Assembly (NCBI RefSeq): GCF_013393325.1
Contig: NZ_QJRC01000073.1
Location: 1-64,000, forward strand
Length of the DNA: 64,000 nt
Reading direction: 5' to 3'
From: Pseudomonas hunanensis
GTDB lineage: Bacteria > Pseudomonadota > Gammaproteobacteria > Pseudomonadales > Pseudomonadaceae
Positions within the stretch are counted from its first letter, which is position 1; the number at the start of each line of letters is the position of its first letter. Below the pieces are notes generated by a model. It was not told the DNA's origin. It made no database searches and worked only from the letters and a program-made list of their open reading frames with translations. Below, one piece after another: positions 10,794-19,290 of the stretch. Both the position numbers and the translations under genes were made by a program.

Positions 10794-12116
10794 ATGAGCA
10801 TCGCTCAGCTCCAGGGCATCGATGAAATCGAATGCGTCACCCCCGACCTCAACGGCGTCCCACGCGGCAAGGTGATGACCGCCGAAGGCTTTCTTGAAGG
10901 CCGCCGCCTGCAGATGGCCCGTGGGGTGCTGCTGCAATGCATCATGGGCGGCTACCCGCCGGCGAAATTCTACGGCAGTGACGACGGCGACCTGGCGTTG
11001 GTAGCCGAACCCAGCCAGGTTCATCGCTTGCCCTGGAGCGATGACGGTCGCGCCCTGGCCATCTGCGATGCCAATGAACTGGATGGCCGGCCCTCGGCAC
11101 TGTCCACCCGGGGCCAGTTGAAGGCCGTGATCGCCCGCTACGCAGCGTTGGGTCTGGCACCGGTAGTGGCGACCGAGCTTGAGTTCTTCGTGTTTGCCCC
11201 CAACAGTGACCCGCAGCAGCCGTTCCAGCCACCGCTGGGCACCGACGGCCGCCGCGAGCTGGGCCATTCAGCGTTCAGTGTCAGCTCCAACAACGGCCTG
11301 CGCCCGTTCTTCAAAGAGGTGTACCAGTGCATGGCCGCGCTCGGCCTGCCGCGCGACACCTTCATGCACGAAATGGGCGTCAGCCAGTTCGAGATCAACT
11401 TGCTGCATGGCGACCCGCTGCTGCTGGCCGACCAGACGTTCCTGTTCAAGCACCTGCTCAAGGAAGTGGCGCTCAAGCATGGGCTGACCGTGGTGTGCAT
11501 GGCCAAGCCGTTGGCGCGTACGCCTGGCAGTTCCATGCATATCCACCAGAGCCTGGTCGAGGCCAGCAGCGGGCGTAATGTGTTCAGCGACGAGCAGGGC
11601 CTGCCGACCGATACCTTCTACCACTTCATCGGCGGTTTGCAGGCGTGCATGGCCGATTTCACCGCGCTGTTCGCCCCCAACGTCAATTCCTATCAGCGCC
11701 TGTGCCACCCCTATGCCTCGCCGAACAATGCCTGCTGGTCCGAGGACAACCGTGCCGCCGGTTTGCGCATTCCGGCCAGTGCGCCGGCAGCGCGAAGGGT
11801 CGAAAACCGTTTACCCGGTGCCGACGCCAACCCCTACCTGGCCATCGCCGCCAGCCTGGCCGCCGGGCTGCACGGCATCGAGCAGCGCCTGCAGCCGTCG
11901 CCCGCCAGCCAGGGCGAGTTCGAAGTGCCCGAGCACCTGAGCCTGCCGTGTACCCTGCATGCAGCCCTTGAAAGGCTCAAGCGCAGCACACTGGCACGGG
12001 AACTGTTCGGCAGCGAGTTCATCGAAGGCTACATCGCCAGCAAGACCCTGGAACTGACCGATTTCTACGATGAGATCACCCCGTGGGAGCGCCGGGTGCT
12101 GGCGGCACAGGCCTGA
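10794..12116 (+). CDS. Glutamine synthetase-like gamma-glutamyl-amine ligase
   Basis: This 440-residue protein belongs to the GlnA type III/PuuA group, which joins glutamate to amines such as putrescine rather than to ammonia. Fold signatures include the metal-binding ELEFFVF near 128, HEMGVSQFEINL near 196, the SSMHIHQSL histidine loop and RVENRLPGADANPYLA near the C-terminus. It lies downstream of bkdR on the same strand, 90 bases apart, and before an MFS gene. A role in polyamine or other amine use is inferred; the amine is not known. AAGGA sits nine bases before the ATG. Confidence 0.85.
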   Translation: MSIAQLQGIDEIECVTPDLNGVPRGKVMTAEGFLEGRRLQMARGVLLQCIMGGYPPAKFYGSDDGDLALVAEPSQVHRLPWSDDGRALAICDANELDGRPSALSTRGQLKAVIARYAALGLAPVVATELEFFVFAPNSDPQQPFQPPLGTDGRRELGHSAFSVSSNNGLRPFFKEVYQCMAALGLPRDTFMHEMGVSQFEINLLHGDPLLLADQTFLFKHLLKEVALKHGLTVVCMAKPLARTPGSSMHIHQSLVEASSGRNVFSDEQGLPTDTFYHFIGGLQACMADFTALFAPNVNSYQRLCHPYASPNNACWSEDNRAAGLRIPASAPAARRVENRLPGADANPYLAIAASLAAGLHGIEQRLQPSPASQGEFEVPEHLSLPCTLHAALERLKRSTLARELFGSEFIEGYIASKTLELTDFYDEITPWERRVLAAQA

Positions 12117-12244
12117 TCGCGACACGACCTGCATCGGACACGTCCTCGCCGCGGCATTTTGCTGGCGGGGGCCTGCACTGACCGGCATTTGCCCTTATGC
12201 TGCTAGCACCTACCGCCACCTGACCAGGGAGCTTCTCGGTACGT

Positions 12245-13588
12245 ATGCGAAATGTATGGAAGCCGTTTCAGTCGTTGTATTTCGCCGCGCTGATGATGTT
12301 GATCGGCTCGGGCCTGCTCAGTACCTACCTGGCCCTGCGCCTGGCTGCCGACCATGTCGACAGCCTGTGGGTGGGTGCGTTGATGGCGGCCAACTACTTT
12401 GGCCTGGCGGTTGGCGGCAAAGTCGGCCACCGGCTGATCGGCCGGGTAGGGCATATACGCGCCTATGCCACCTGCGCCGGTATTGTCGGCGCCGCAGTGC
12501 TCGGTCATGGCCTGACCAACTGGCTGCCGGCCTGGGTGGGGCTGCGCATGATCGTGGGCTTGGGCATGATGTGCCAGTACATGGTCATCGAGAGCTGGCT
12601 CAACGAGCAGGCCGATGTGAAACACCGCGGCGCGGTGTTCAGCGGCTACATGATCGCTTCGTACCTGGGCCTGGTCCTGGGCCAGCTTATTCTGGTGGTC
12701 CACCCGCAGCTCGGCCCTGAGCTGCTGATGCTGGTAGCGATGTGCTTTGCCCTGTGCCTGGTGCCGGTGGCGATGACCCGGCGCATTCACCCGGCGCCCT
12801 TGCGCCCGGCCCCGATGGAGCCGAAGTTCTTCATCAAGCGTGTGCCGCAGTCGCTCAGTACGGTGCTCGGTTCCGGGTTGATCGTGGGTTCGTTCTACGG
12901 CTTGGCGCCTTTGTATGCCTCAAGCCAAGGGATGACGACCGAGCAGATTGGTCTGTTCATGGGTAGCTGCATTTTTGCCGGCCTGCTGGTGCAGTGGCCG
13001 CTGGGATGGTTGTCTGACCGTTACGACCGGGCAGTGCTGATCCGTAGCGTGGCAATAGGCCTGGCGCTGGCCGCTGCGCCATTGACGATACTGCCCAGTG
13101 TGCCGCTGGAGCTGCTGTTCGGTATCGGCTTCCTGATTTCGTTGCTGCAGTTCTGCCTGTATCCGCTGGCTGTGGCGTTTTCCAACGACCACGTGGAGAG
13201 CGAGCGGCGGGTGTCGCTGACGGCCATGCTGTTGGTGACCTATGGCGTGGGCGCGTGCATCGGGCCGCTGGCGGCGGGTGTGCTGATGAAGATGCTGGGC
13301 GCGCAGATGCTGTATGCCTTCTTCGTGTTCTTTGCGCTGGTGCTGGTGTGGCGCATCCGACCGAAAGCGGTTACCGGCCTGCATCAGGTGCAGGACGCAC
13401 CGCTGGGTCACGTGGCCATGCCGGCGGCCGGCTCACCGCTGTCGGCAGCGTTGGACCCACGGGTGGATGAGCAGACTGTGCAGGACGTGATGCAGGCACC
13501 GGTGGCGGCGGAGGATACCGAGGAGGAAGAGAAGACCGCCGAGCAACAAGCGGCTGCGCCGGAAGGGGAGGTCAGCAAGTCCGTTTAA
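12245..13588 (+). CDS. MFS transporter, YcaD-like
   Basis: This 447-residue membrane protein has about 12 predicted helices (residues 10-375). Signatures include VGALMAANYFGLAVGGKVGHRLIGR and GLRMIVGLGMMCQYMVIESWLNE, as in the YcaD branch of the major facilitator superfamily. The last 70 residues are soluble, acidic and Ala/Glu-rich, longer than usual for the group. The substrate is unknown. A 128-base gap separates it from the ligase gene, so joint transcription is possible but not certain. Confidence 0.83.
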   Translation: MRNVWKPFQSLYFAALMMLIGSGLLSTYLALRLAADHVDSLWVGALMAANYFGLAVGGKVGHRLIGRVGHIRAYATCAGIVGAAVLGHGLTNWLPAWVGLRMIVGLGMMCQYMVIESWLNEQADVKHRGAVFSGYMIASYLGLVLGQLILVVHPQLGPELLMLVAMCFALCLVPVAMTRRIHPAPLRPAPMEPKFFIKRVPQSLSTVLGSGLIVGSFYGLAPLYASSQGMTTEQIGLFMGSCIFAGLLVQWPLGWLSDRYDRAVLIRSVAIGLALAAAPLTILPSVPLELLFGIGFLISLLQFCLYPLAVAFSNDHVESERRVSLTAMLLVTYGVGACIGPLAAGVLMKMLGAQMLYAFFVFFALVLVWRIRPKAVTGLHQVQDAPLGHVAMPAAGSPLSAALDPRVDEQTVQDVMQAPVAAEDTEEEEKTAEQQAAAPEGEVSKSV

Positions 13589-13591
13589 GCT

Positions 13592-13634
13592 TGTGCCGGC
13601 CCTTTGCGGCTAAACCCGCGAAAGGGTCGGCACA
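13592..13634. repeat. REP-like inverted repeat
   Basis: Arms TGTGCCGGCCCTTTGCGG (13592-13609) and its near-complement at 13615-13634 surround CTAAA, with one mismatch and one bulged base. The GCGGGTTTAGCCGC-type core is common in the intergenic repeats of P. putida. It immediately follows the transporter stop codon and can also fold in RNA. Confidence 0.6.
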
Positions 13635-13649
13635 GGAGGACCACAAATG

Positions 13650-13678
13650 AAAACGCCACCTCGACAGGTGGCGTTTTT
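13650..13678. terminator. Bidirectional terminator between the MFS gene and flgZ
   Basis: AAAACGCCACCT (13650-13661) pairs perfectly with AGGTGGCGTTTT (13666-13677) around a CGAC loop. A U-run follows on both strands, so it can terminate both convergent transcripts. It marks the border between metabolic and flagellar regions. Confidence 0.9.
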
Positions 13679-13693
13679 GCAATCAGCCGACGA

Positions 13694-14437
13694 TCAATAG
13701 TCGTCTTTGTCGAACCGCCGCGCCTCACGCTGCAGCTGGTACACAAAGCTCTCGATCTTGCGCTGTGCCTGCCCGCTCAGGTTATGGAAACGCACGCCGG
13801 CAAAAGTGGTGTTGATGCGCTCTTCATAGTGCAGGTGACGCAGCTCGACCATGGTGTCCACCAGGCCGAGCGGATTGCCCGCCTTGAAGCGCTCATACAC
13901 CTGGCCCAGTTGCAGGCGGTCTTCGACATTGCCTTCGAAGCGCAGTTTGCAGCCGGTGGCCGAAATATCCAGCAGCTTGCCGCGCAGGGCGCCGTTGCCC
14001 TTGAGGTGGGCACCATCGAGGATGATATCGACCAGCTGCGACAGTTTCAGCGCGGCACGGAAGGCGTTGCGGCGCTGGTGGTAGGTCATCTCTTGCGGCA
14101 GGGCGCCGCTGTAGCAGCGGTGGCCGTTGACTTCGCTGATCTTCAGCTCGTGGTCGCATTCCCAGGCGATGCGCACGCCATCGTGGAAGCCTTCGACGCG
14201 AAAGTGCTCGCCGTTTTCGATGAACTTCTCGCCGTCACGGGGGATCATCTCGTCCAGTGCCAGGGTGTTGCTTTCTCGGTCCACGTGTACCACGTAGCTC
14301 TGGAAACGCTGGCTGCGGTCGTGGAAGGTGATGATCAGAGGGTCGTGGCTTTCCTGCAACTGCCGCAAGTTGGCCGCAATTTCCAAGGGGGTGCTCAGCA
14401 CCTTTGGTGGTTGCGGGGCATCGGATTCATTGAACAC
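13694..14437 (-). CDS. flgZ: Cyclic-di-GMP-binding flagellar brake protein (PilZ)
   Basis: This 247-residue YcgR/FlgZ protein has an N-terminal YcgR domain (about 10-115) and a C-terminal PilZ domain (about 118-235). The c-di-GMP switch residues are intact: RxxxR at 123-127 and DxSxxG at 157-162. With bound c-di-GMP these proteins act on the motor and slow swimming. The start is a GTG at 14437 with GGAG eleven bases upstream. It closes the minus-strand block flgA, flgM, flgN, flgZ, so it is made together with late flagellar control proteins. Confidence 0.93.
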   Translation of the reverse strand: MFNESDAPQPPKVLSTPLEIAANLRQLQESHDPLIITFHDRSQRFQSYVVHVDRESNTLALDEMIPRDGEKFIENGEHFRVEGFHDGVRIAWECDHELKISEVNGHRCYSGALPQEMTYHQRRNAFRAALKLSQLVDIILDGAHLKGNGALRGKLLDISATGCKLRFEGNVEDRLQLGQVYERFKAGNPLGLVDTMVELRHLHYEERINTTFAGVRFHNLSGQAQRKIESFVYQLQREARRFDKDDY

Positions 14438-14516
14438 GGCTTATCGTTCTCCAGGCAAAAGCGACACACGCAAGTAACGGCATTTTGCCAGTATGTTCCG
14501 TGCCTTGATAGAAAAA

Positions 14517-14984
14517 TCACACTTGGCTGAGGGCGCGCGGCTTGGCCAGCGGCGAGGTGCTGCCGCGGCTGTCGTAGAGCGAGGGCGAATCGCCGCCCAT
14601 GAGGATCCTGACCTGGTTGTTGGTGACGTGTTGCTGCACCTGGATGATCCGGCCATTGGTCTGGTTGACCTGTTGGCAGTCGTCCATCAGTTGCGACAGC
14701 ATGTCGAGGCGCTGCAGCATCACATCGCCATGCGGCGACTGCGCGGCTACCGCCTGCACACCGCTGCGATCGGCACTCAGGCCCAGGCTCCCGAGCAATT
14801 GGCTGCGGCGCTGGCCGTGCTGCTCGAGCAAGATGATCAACGACTGCTTGCGCGCCAGGATTTGCTCCAGTAGCGGCATGTCGCGGCCATGCAGGGCGAT
14901 CGCCTCCTTGTGCAGAAGGTCGAGCAGTTCCTGCATCGGGGCAATGTCATCTTCGATCAGTTGCAGCAAGGTGGTGTCGTGCAT
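14517..14984 (-). CDS. flgN: Flagellar export chaperone FlgN
   Basis: FlgN is the cytoplasmic chaperone that escorts the hook-filament junction proteins FlgK and FlgL to the export gate. The 155-residue protein is mostly helical, with LLQLIEDDIAPMQELLDLL at the start and a Gln-rich C-terminal part, fitting the family. It follows flgM by 49 bases, as is usual in the flgMN unit, and both should be read from the sigma28 promoter at 15385-15411. The family is weakly conserved, so identity rests partly on position. Confidence 0.85.
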   Translation of the reverse strand: MHDTTLLQLIEDDIAPMQELLDLLHKEAIALHGRDMPLLEQILARKQSLIILLEQHGQRRSQLLGSLGLSADRSGVQAVAAQSPHGDVMLQRLDMLSQLMDDCQQVNQTNGRIIQVQQHVTNNQVRILMGGDSPSLYDSRGSTSPLAKPRALSQV

Positions 14985-15033
14985 GGCTAACTCTTGGCTT
15001 TTCTAGCGTCCGTGAAGTCAGCGCGCCGTACGG

Positions 15034-15348
15034 TCAGCGCTGGGCTTCGAAATCGAGCAGTTTGCTGGCGACCCGGCCGGCATCGACCTGGTAGCTGCCG
15101 TCGGCGATCGCCTGTTTCAACTGGGCCACACGGGCGCTGTTGACCACCGGCTCGTCGCGCAGCTTGTCGCTGATCTTCTGCAACTGCTGTGCCTCTTGGC
15201 TGAGGTGTACCGCTTCTCCGCTGGTGCTGGTGGCGCTTGCCGCTTCCTGACTGGCTGCCGGTTTTTCGGCGCTGCCGGACGCGGTGTTGCCGCGCACGCC
15301 GCCCGTGACGGACGGAGAGTTATTCAAACGACTGAAGTCGATGACCAT
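15034..15348 (-). CDS. flgM: Anti-sigma28 factor FlgM
   Basis: This 104-residue protein holds FliA inactive until the hook is complete, then leaves through the flagellar channel. The N-terminal half is unstructured, Ser/Ala-rich. The conserved FliA-binding half (about 45-104) shows [13 protein letters not shown] and [30 protein letters not shown] strong sigma28 promoter lies just upstream, giving the known feedback in which FliA makes its own inhibitor. HsbA, encoded at 46.3 kb, is a second possible partner. Confidence 0.95.
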   Translation of the reverse strand: MVIDFSRLNNSPSVTGGVRGNTASGSAEKPAASQEAASATSTSGEAVHLSQEAQQLQKISDKLRDEPVVNSARVAQLKQAIADGSYQVDAGRVASKLLDFEAQR

Positions 15349-15384
15349 GATCAGAAACCTCTGGGTATTTGGACGCTTGCCTTG

Positions 15385-15411
15385 TTTTCGGCCAACCCGA
15401 TAGAAACTTTA
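15385..15411 (-). promoter_or_regulatory. Sigma28 (FliA) promoter of flgMN
   Basis: On the minus strand TAAAGTTT, eleven bases, then GCCGAAAA: a perfect -35 element and seven of eight bases of the -10 consensus GCCGATAA. It lies 37 bases before the flgM ATG. Confidence 0.88.
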
Positions 15412-15512
15412 GGCACAAATGCATCGCCGCCTGTCAGCAAGCTCGCGAACCCGTGTTCTGACACAGTTTAGGAAAAGCGGTTCCTCACTGCCAGCCTAAT
15501 CTGGTGGCCGGC

Positions 15513-16274
15513 CTACATACTGACCTCGACCTGGCCGGGGCCGGTCACCCTGGCCTTCACCACTCGCTTGGAGTTGAGGTTGCGTACCCGTATCTGCTCG
15601 CTCAGGCCGCCCTTGCTCAGGGCCTCACCCGGCATGCGCACGCTCAGGCTGCCACTGCGGGCAATGATCACCACTTGATCTCCCTTGCGTACCACCTCGG
15701 CCTGTTCCAGGTGTTGCGGGGTGAGCACCTGGTCGATCACCGTGGGGCGTAGCATTTTCATGCCCACCGCCTGGTCCAGCTCGGTCAGAAAGCCCTGGCC
15801 CAGGGTGCCGACATCCCGCTCGCGCAGGGCCACGTCACCTTCGCCCACCGTGTTGTCGCGCTTGAGCGGGCGGGTAACCACCACCACGTCGCGGAACAGC
15901 CGCACGGTGGCGGGGACGAACACCGTCCACGGCGCCGCGCCATCGCAGCGCACCCGCACTGTCACGCGGCCAAGCGGCTGAGCCGGGCTTTCCAGTGAGA
16001 CGTCCAGCTGCTGACTGCACAGCGGCATGCGCAGGCGCGGGTCCAGTGGGTTGACCTGGATTTCATAGCGGCCGGCGGTCTGGGTGGTGGCCAGATAGTC
16101 TTCGACGGTGAATTCAAGAAACCCTTGGGTGACACCGATAAGCTGTTCAGGCAAGGTAAACGCGTCCGCCACCGTGCGAACGCCGGGCACCAGCAGACAC
16201 AGGGTGGCCAGCGAGCCAGTCAGCAGGCGCGTCAATCGTCGGAAAAATGTCGTTTTCGTGTGCATGACGCTCAA
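15513..16274 (-). CDS. flgA: Flagellar P-ring assembly chaperone FlgA
   Basis: FlgA works in the periplasm to help FlgI form the P ring. The protein has up to 253 residues: a signal peptide (a basic start with RRLTR, then a hydrophobic run to about residue 36) and a C-terminal SAF-type domain with VGEGDVALRERDVG and VVRKGDQVVIIARSG. The longest start is ATG 16274. A second ATG at 16265 is more likely if the sigma54 site at 16279-16293 is used, since transcription would then start near 16267. The gene is divergent from cheV. Confidence 0.92.
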   Translation of the reverse strand: MSVMHTKTTFFRRLTRLLTGSLATLCLLVPGVRTVADAFTLPEQLIGVTQGFLEFTVEDYLATTQTAGRYEIQVNPLDPRLRMPLCSQQLDVSLESPAQPLGRVTVRVRCDGAAPWTVFVPATVRLFRDVVVVTRPLKRDNTVGEGDVALRERDVGTLGQGFLTELDQAVGMKMLRPTVIDQVLTPQHLEQAEVVRKGDQVVIIARSGSLSVRMPGEALSKGGLSEQIRVRNLNSKRVVKARVTGPGQVEVSM

Positions 16275-16297
16275 AAAAGCAAAGCCCGTGCCGACTC
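16271..16297 (+). promoter_or_regulatory. Candidate sigma28 promoter of cheV
   Basis: TCAAAAAA, eleven bases, then GCCGACTC resembles the FliA consensus (six of eight bases in the -10 part). It sits 46 bases before the cheV ATG and overlaps the possible flgA promoter on the other strand. Confidence 0.4.
16279..16293 (-). promoter_or_regulatory. Candidate sigma54 promoter of flgA
   Basis: On the minus strand CGGCAC-GGGCT-TTGC keeps the GG and GC dinucleotides at the required spacing. The predicted transcript start falls at about 16267, almost at the coding start, so the mRNA would be nearly leaderless from ATG 16265. That makes the call tentative. Confidence 0.45.
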
Positions 16298-16342
16298 GCT
16301 ACCTGAGTTGCAACGAAAGGCTGAAAGATAAAGGAGTCTGGC

Positions 16343-17272
16343 ATGGCGGGTGTTATGGATTCGGTCAACCAGCGCACGCAGCTGGTGGGGCAGAATCGCC
16401 TGGAATTGCTGCTGTTCCGCCTCAATGGCGAACAGCTATACGGCATCAACGTATTCAAGGTCAGGGAAGTGCTGCAATGCCCTGCGCTGACCCTGCTGCC
16501 CAAGGCGCACCCGGTGGTGCGTGGCGTTGCCAATATCCGTGGGGCAACCATCCCGATCCTCGACTTGTCGATGGCCACCGGGTTGCGACCGCTGCAGGAA
16601 GACGCGCGCAACAGCTTCGTGATCATCACCGAGTACAACACCAAGACCCAGGGCTTCCTGGTGCACTCGGTGGAGCGCATCGTCAACATGAACTGGGAAG
16701 AGATTCATCCGCCACCCAAGGGGACCGGTCGCGACCACTACCTGACGGCGGTCACCCGGGTGGACAACCGCATGGTCGAGATCATCGACGTGGAAAAGGT
16801 GCTGGCTGAAGTGTCGCCTTCGTCCGAGTCGGTATCGGCTGGGGTGATCGATGCCGAGGTGCAGGACAAGGCCGTGCTGATGCGGGTGCTGACCGTCGAC
16901 GATTCGTCGGTGGCGCGCAAGCAGGTCAGCCGCTGCCTGCAGACCGTAGGGGTCGAAGTGGTTGCGCTCAACGATGGCCGTCAGGCTCTGAACTACCTGC
17001 GTCAGTTGGTGGATGAGGGCAAAAAGCCGGAAGAAGAGTTCCTGATGATGATCTCGGACATTGAAATGCCGGAAATGGACGGCTATACGCTCACGGCGGA
17101 GATCCGCAGCGACCCGCGTATGCAAAAATTGCACATCTGCCTGCATACTTCGCTTTCTGGGGTGTTCAACCAGGCAATGGTCAAGAAGGTCGGTGCCGAT
17201 GACTTCCTGGCCAAGTTCAAGCCGGACGACCTGGCCCAGCGGGTGGTCGACCGGATCAAGGCAGCGCATTGA
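16343..17272 (+). CDS. cheV: Chemotaxis coupling/response protein CheV
   Basis: This 309-residue fusion has an N-terminal CheW-like coupling domain (about 15-155, with ELLLFRLNGEQLYGINVFKVREV) and a C-terminal receiver domain (about 175-305). The receiver shows VLTVDDSS and the phospho-acceptor Asp in MISDIEMPEMDGY. CheV links receptors to CheA and damps the signal when phosphorylated. AAGGAG six bases before the ATG fixes the start. cheR follows 49 bases later. Confidence 0.95.
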   Translation: MAGVMDSVNQRTQLVGQNRLELLLFRLNGEQLYGINVFKVREVLQCPALTLLPKAHPVVRGVANIRGATIPILDLSMATGLRPLQEDARNSFVIITEYNTKTQGFLVHSVERIVNMNWEEIHPPPKGTGRDHYLTAVTRVDNRMVEIIDVEKVLAEVSPSSESVSAGVIDAEVQDKAVLMRVLTVDDSSVARKQVSRCLQTVGVEVVALNDGRQALNYLRQLVDEGKKPEEEFLMMISDIEMPEMDGYTLTAEIRSDPRMQKLHICLHTSLSGVFNQAMVKKVGADDFLAKFKPDDLAQRVVDRIKAAH

Positions 17273-17321
17273 AGCAGCCGGGGCATGCCCCGGCACCAGT
17301 GATTGAAAAGAGGCGGCAGTA

Positions 17322-18149
17322 GTGTCTACGGGTAATTTGGATTTCGAACAGTTCCGGGTCTTCCTGGAGAAAGCCTGTGGCATCCTGCTGGGCGAGAATA
17401 AGCAGTACCTGGTTTCCAGCCGTCTCAACAAGCTGATGGAACAACAGGGCATCAAGAGCCTGGGCGAGCTGGTGCAGCGCATCCAGGCCCAGCCGCGCGG
17501 CGGTTTGCGCGAGCAGGTGGTCGATGCCATGACCACCAACGAGACCCTGTGGTTTCGCGATACCTACCCGTTCGAAGTGCTGAAGAACAAGGTGATCCCC
17601 GAGTTCATCCGCAACAACCCTGGCCAGCGCCTGCGCATGTGGTCGGCGGCCTGTTCGTCGGGGCAGGAGCCGTACTCCATCTCCATGGCCATCGACGAGT
17701 TCGAGCGCAGCAACCTCGGCCAGCTGAAGATGGGCGCGCAGATTGTTGCCACCGACCTGTCGGGCACCATGCTGAACAATTGCAAGACGGGTGAGTACGA
17801 CAGCCTGGCGATTGCCCGCGGCTTGTCCCAGGAGCGCCTGCAGCGCTATTTCGACCCCAAGGGGCCTGGGCGCTGGGCGGTCAAGCCGGCGATTCGCAGC
17901 CGCGTCGAGTTCCGCTCGTTCAACCTGCTGGACAGCTATGCCAGCCTGGGCAAGTTCGACATCGTGTTCTGTCGCAACGTGTTGATCTACTTCTCGGCGC
18001 AGGTGAAGCGGGACATCCTGCTGCGCATTCACAGTACCTTGAAGCCGGGTGGCTACCTGTTCCTCGGCGCCTCGGAGGCGCTCAATGGCTTGCCGGACCA
18101 CTACCAGATGGTCCAATGCAGCCCGGGCATCATCTACCAGGCCAAGTAG
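17322..18149 (+). CDS. cheR: Chemoreceptor glutamate methyltransferase CheR
   Basis: This 275-residue enzyme transfers methyl groups from S-adenosylmethionine to glutamates of chemoreceptors. It has the N-terminal helical CheR domain (about 5-65) and the methyltransferase fold. Motif I is RMWSAACSSGQEPYS, and later motifs are FDIVFCRNVLIYF and GGYLFLGASE. Translation starts at a GTG (17322). It is next to cheV in the P. putida arrangement, away from the cheYZA genes at 61 kb. Confidence 0.96.
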   Translation: MSTGNLDFEQFRVFLEKACGILLGENKQYLVSSRLNKLMEQQGIKSLGELVQRIQAQPRGGLREQVVDAMTTNETLWFRDTYPFEVLKNKVIPEFIRNNPGQRLRMWSAACSSGQEPYSISMAIDEFERSNLGQLKMGAQIVATDLSGTMLNNCKTGEYDSLAIARGLSQERLQRYFDPKGPGRWAVKPAIRSRVEFRSFNLLDSYASLGKFDIVFCRNVLIYFSAQVKRDILLRIHSTLKPGGYLFLGASEALNGLPDHYQMVQCSPGIIYQAK

Positions 18150-18421
18150 GGTCTGTCTTGAGGGGTGTGGTGGCGCTCGATCTCCCAGGCACCACACCTA
18201 CATCGCCAAACACTGACGTCAATTTTTTGTTTTGCCGCTTTTGCCGCCCGGCAATTGCCGCTTTCGCCGCCCTAGGCGGAAGGCCTTTGCCGCTTTTCTG
18301 GCATCACCTTGACAGTACTTCATCTCGCAGCCCCGTATTCTCTGGCTTTTCAAGGGTTGGCACAGCCCTTGCTATACCTTGCTCAACGAAATTCCGGTCA
18401 ACCTTCGAAGGTTTCCCCGAC
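18150..18421. promoter_or_regulatory. cheR-flgB intergenic control region with TGCCGC iterations
   Basis: The gap holds ACTGACGT (18212-18219) followed by CAATTTTTTG. TGCCGC copies then begin at 18233, 18242, 18256 and 18288, with a CGCCGC at 18265. The sigma54 site at 18358-18372 follows. ACTGACGT plus a T-run and a TTTGCCGC element also occurs before flgF (21692-21737). This looks like an upstream activator region for FleQ or FleR, but the binding protein is inferred. Confidence 0.5.
18358..18372 (+). promoter_or_regulatory. Sigma54 promoter of flgBCDE
   Basis: TGGCAC-AGCCC-TTGC is a perfect match to the -24/-12 consensus, 50 bases before the flgB ATG. Such promoters need an NtrC-type activator; FleQ and FleR are both encoded in this window. 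Confidence 0.9.
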
Positions 18422-18832
18422 ATGAGCATCAGCTTCGACAAGGCGCTTGGTATTCACGAAAAGGCCCTGGGCTTCCGCGCCCAGCGCGCCGAAGTGCTGG
18501 CCAACAACATCGCCAACGCCGATACGCCCAACTACAAGGCGCGTGACATGGACTTCGCCTCGGTGCTCGCCGCCGAAAGCGACAAGCAGCAGAGCGGCGG
18601 CCGCTTCAGCCTTGACCGTACCAACAGCCGGCACATCGAGGCTGATGGCCTGGCCATGGCGGATGAAACCCTCAAGTACCGCACGCCGCTGCAGCCGTCG
18701 ATCGACCAGAACACCGTGGACGCGCAGATCGAGCAATCGAACTACACCGAAAACGCCATTGGCTTCCAGGCCAGCTTCACTTTGCTCAACAGTAAATTCA
18801 AAGGGCTGGTATCCGCCCTGCGGGGAGAATGA
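18422..18832 (+). CDS. flgB: Flagellar proximal rod protein FlgB
   Basis: This 136-residue rod subunit has the flagellar N-terminal heptad signature RAEVLANNIANADTPNYKARD and the C-terminal helix pairing region NYTENAIGFQASFTLLNSKFKGL. The start is ATG 18422, giving the family length; the reading frame stays open far upstream by chance. It is the first gene of the sigma54-driven flgBCDE unit and overlaps the frame start region of flgC. Confidence 0.97.
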   Translation: MSISFDKALGIHEKALGFRAQRAEVLANNIANADTPNYKARDMDFASVLAAESDKQQSGGRFSLDRTNSRHIEADGLAMADETLKYRTPLQPSIDQNTVDAQIEQSNYTENAIGFQASFTLLNSKFKGLVSALRGE

Positions 18833-18834
18833 CC

Positions 18835-19278
18835 ATGTCCCTTTCCAGTGTCTTCAACATTGCCGGTAGCGGCATGAGCGCGCAGAACACGCGCCTGAAC
18901 ACCGTCGCGTCCAACATTGCCAACGCCGAGACCGTGTCTTCGAGCATCGACCAGACCTATCGCGCTCGCCACCCGGTGTTCGCCACCACCTTCCAGAACG
19001 CACAGGCTGGCGGCAGCCAATCGCTGTTCGAAGACCAGGGCGAAGCAGGGCAGGGCGTGCAGGTAAAAGGCATCGTCGAAGACCAGAGCACCCTGGAGGC
19101 GCGCTACGAGCCTAACCACCCGGCGGCGAACAAGGATGGCTACGTCTACTACCCGAACGTCAATGTGGTCGAGGAGATGGCTGACATGATCTCCGCCAGC
19201 CGCGCGTTCCAGACCAACGCCGAGCTGATGAACACGGCCAAGAGCATGATGCAGAAAGTCCTGACCCTGGGGCAGTGA
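18835..19278 (+). CDS. flgC: Flagellar proximal rod protein FlgC
   Basis: FlgC is a rod subunit between the MS ring and FlgF/G. The 147-residue protein shows NIAGSGMSAQNTRLNTVASNIANAE at the start and EMADMISASRAFQTNAELMNTAKSMM at the end. An ATG at 18829 overlaps the flgB stop codon, but the one at 18835 is preferred because GGGGAG (18822-18827) then has a normal seven-base spacing. Confidence 0.97.
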   Translation: MSLSSVFNIAGSGMSAQNTRLNTVASNIANAETVSSSIDQTYRARHPVFATTFQNAQAGGSQSLFEDQGEAGQGVQVKGIVEDQSTLEARYEPNHPAANKDGYVYYPNVNVVEEMADMISASRAFQTNAELMNTAKSMMQKVLTLGQ

Positions 19279-19290
19279 TAGGAAGCCGAC

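Noticed and set aside
14490..14516. TCAAGGCA-N11-GGCAAAAT before flgZ as a sigma28 promoter
   Set aside because: Only about four of eight bases of the -10 element match, so it cannot be separated from chance.
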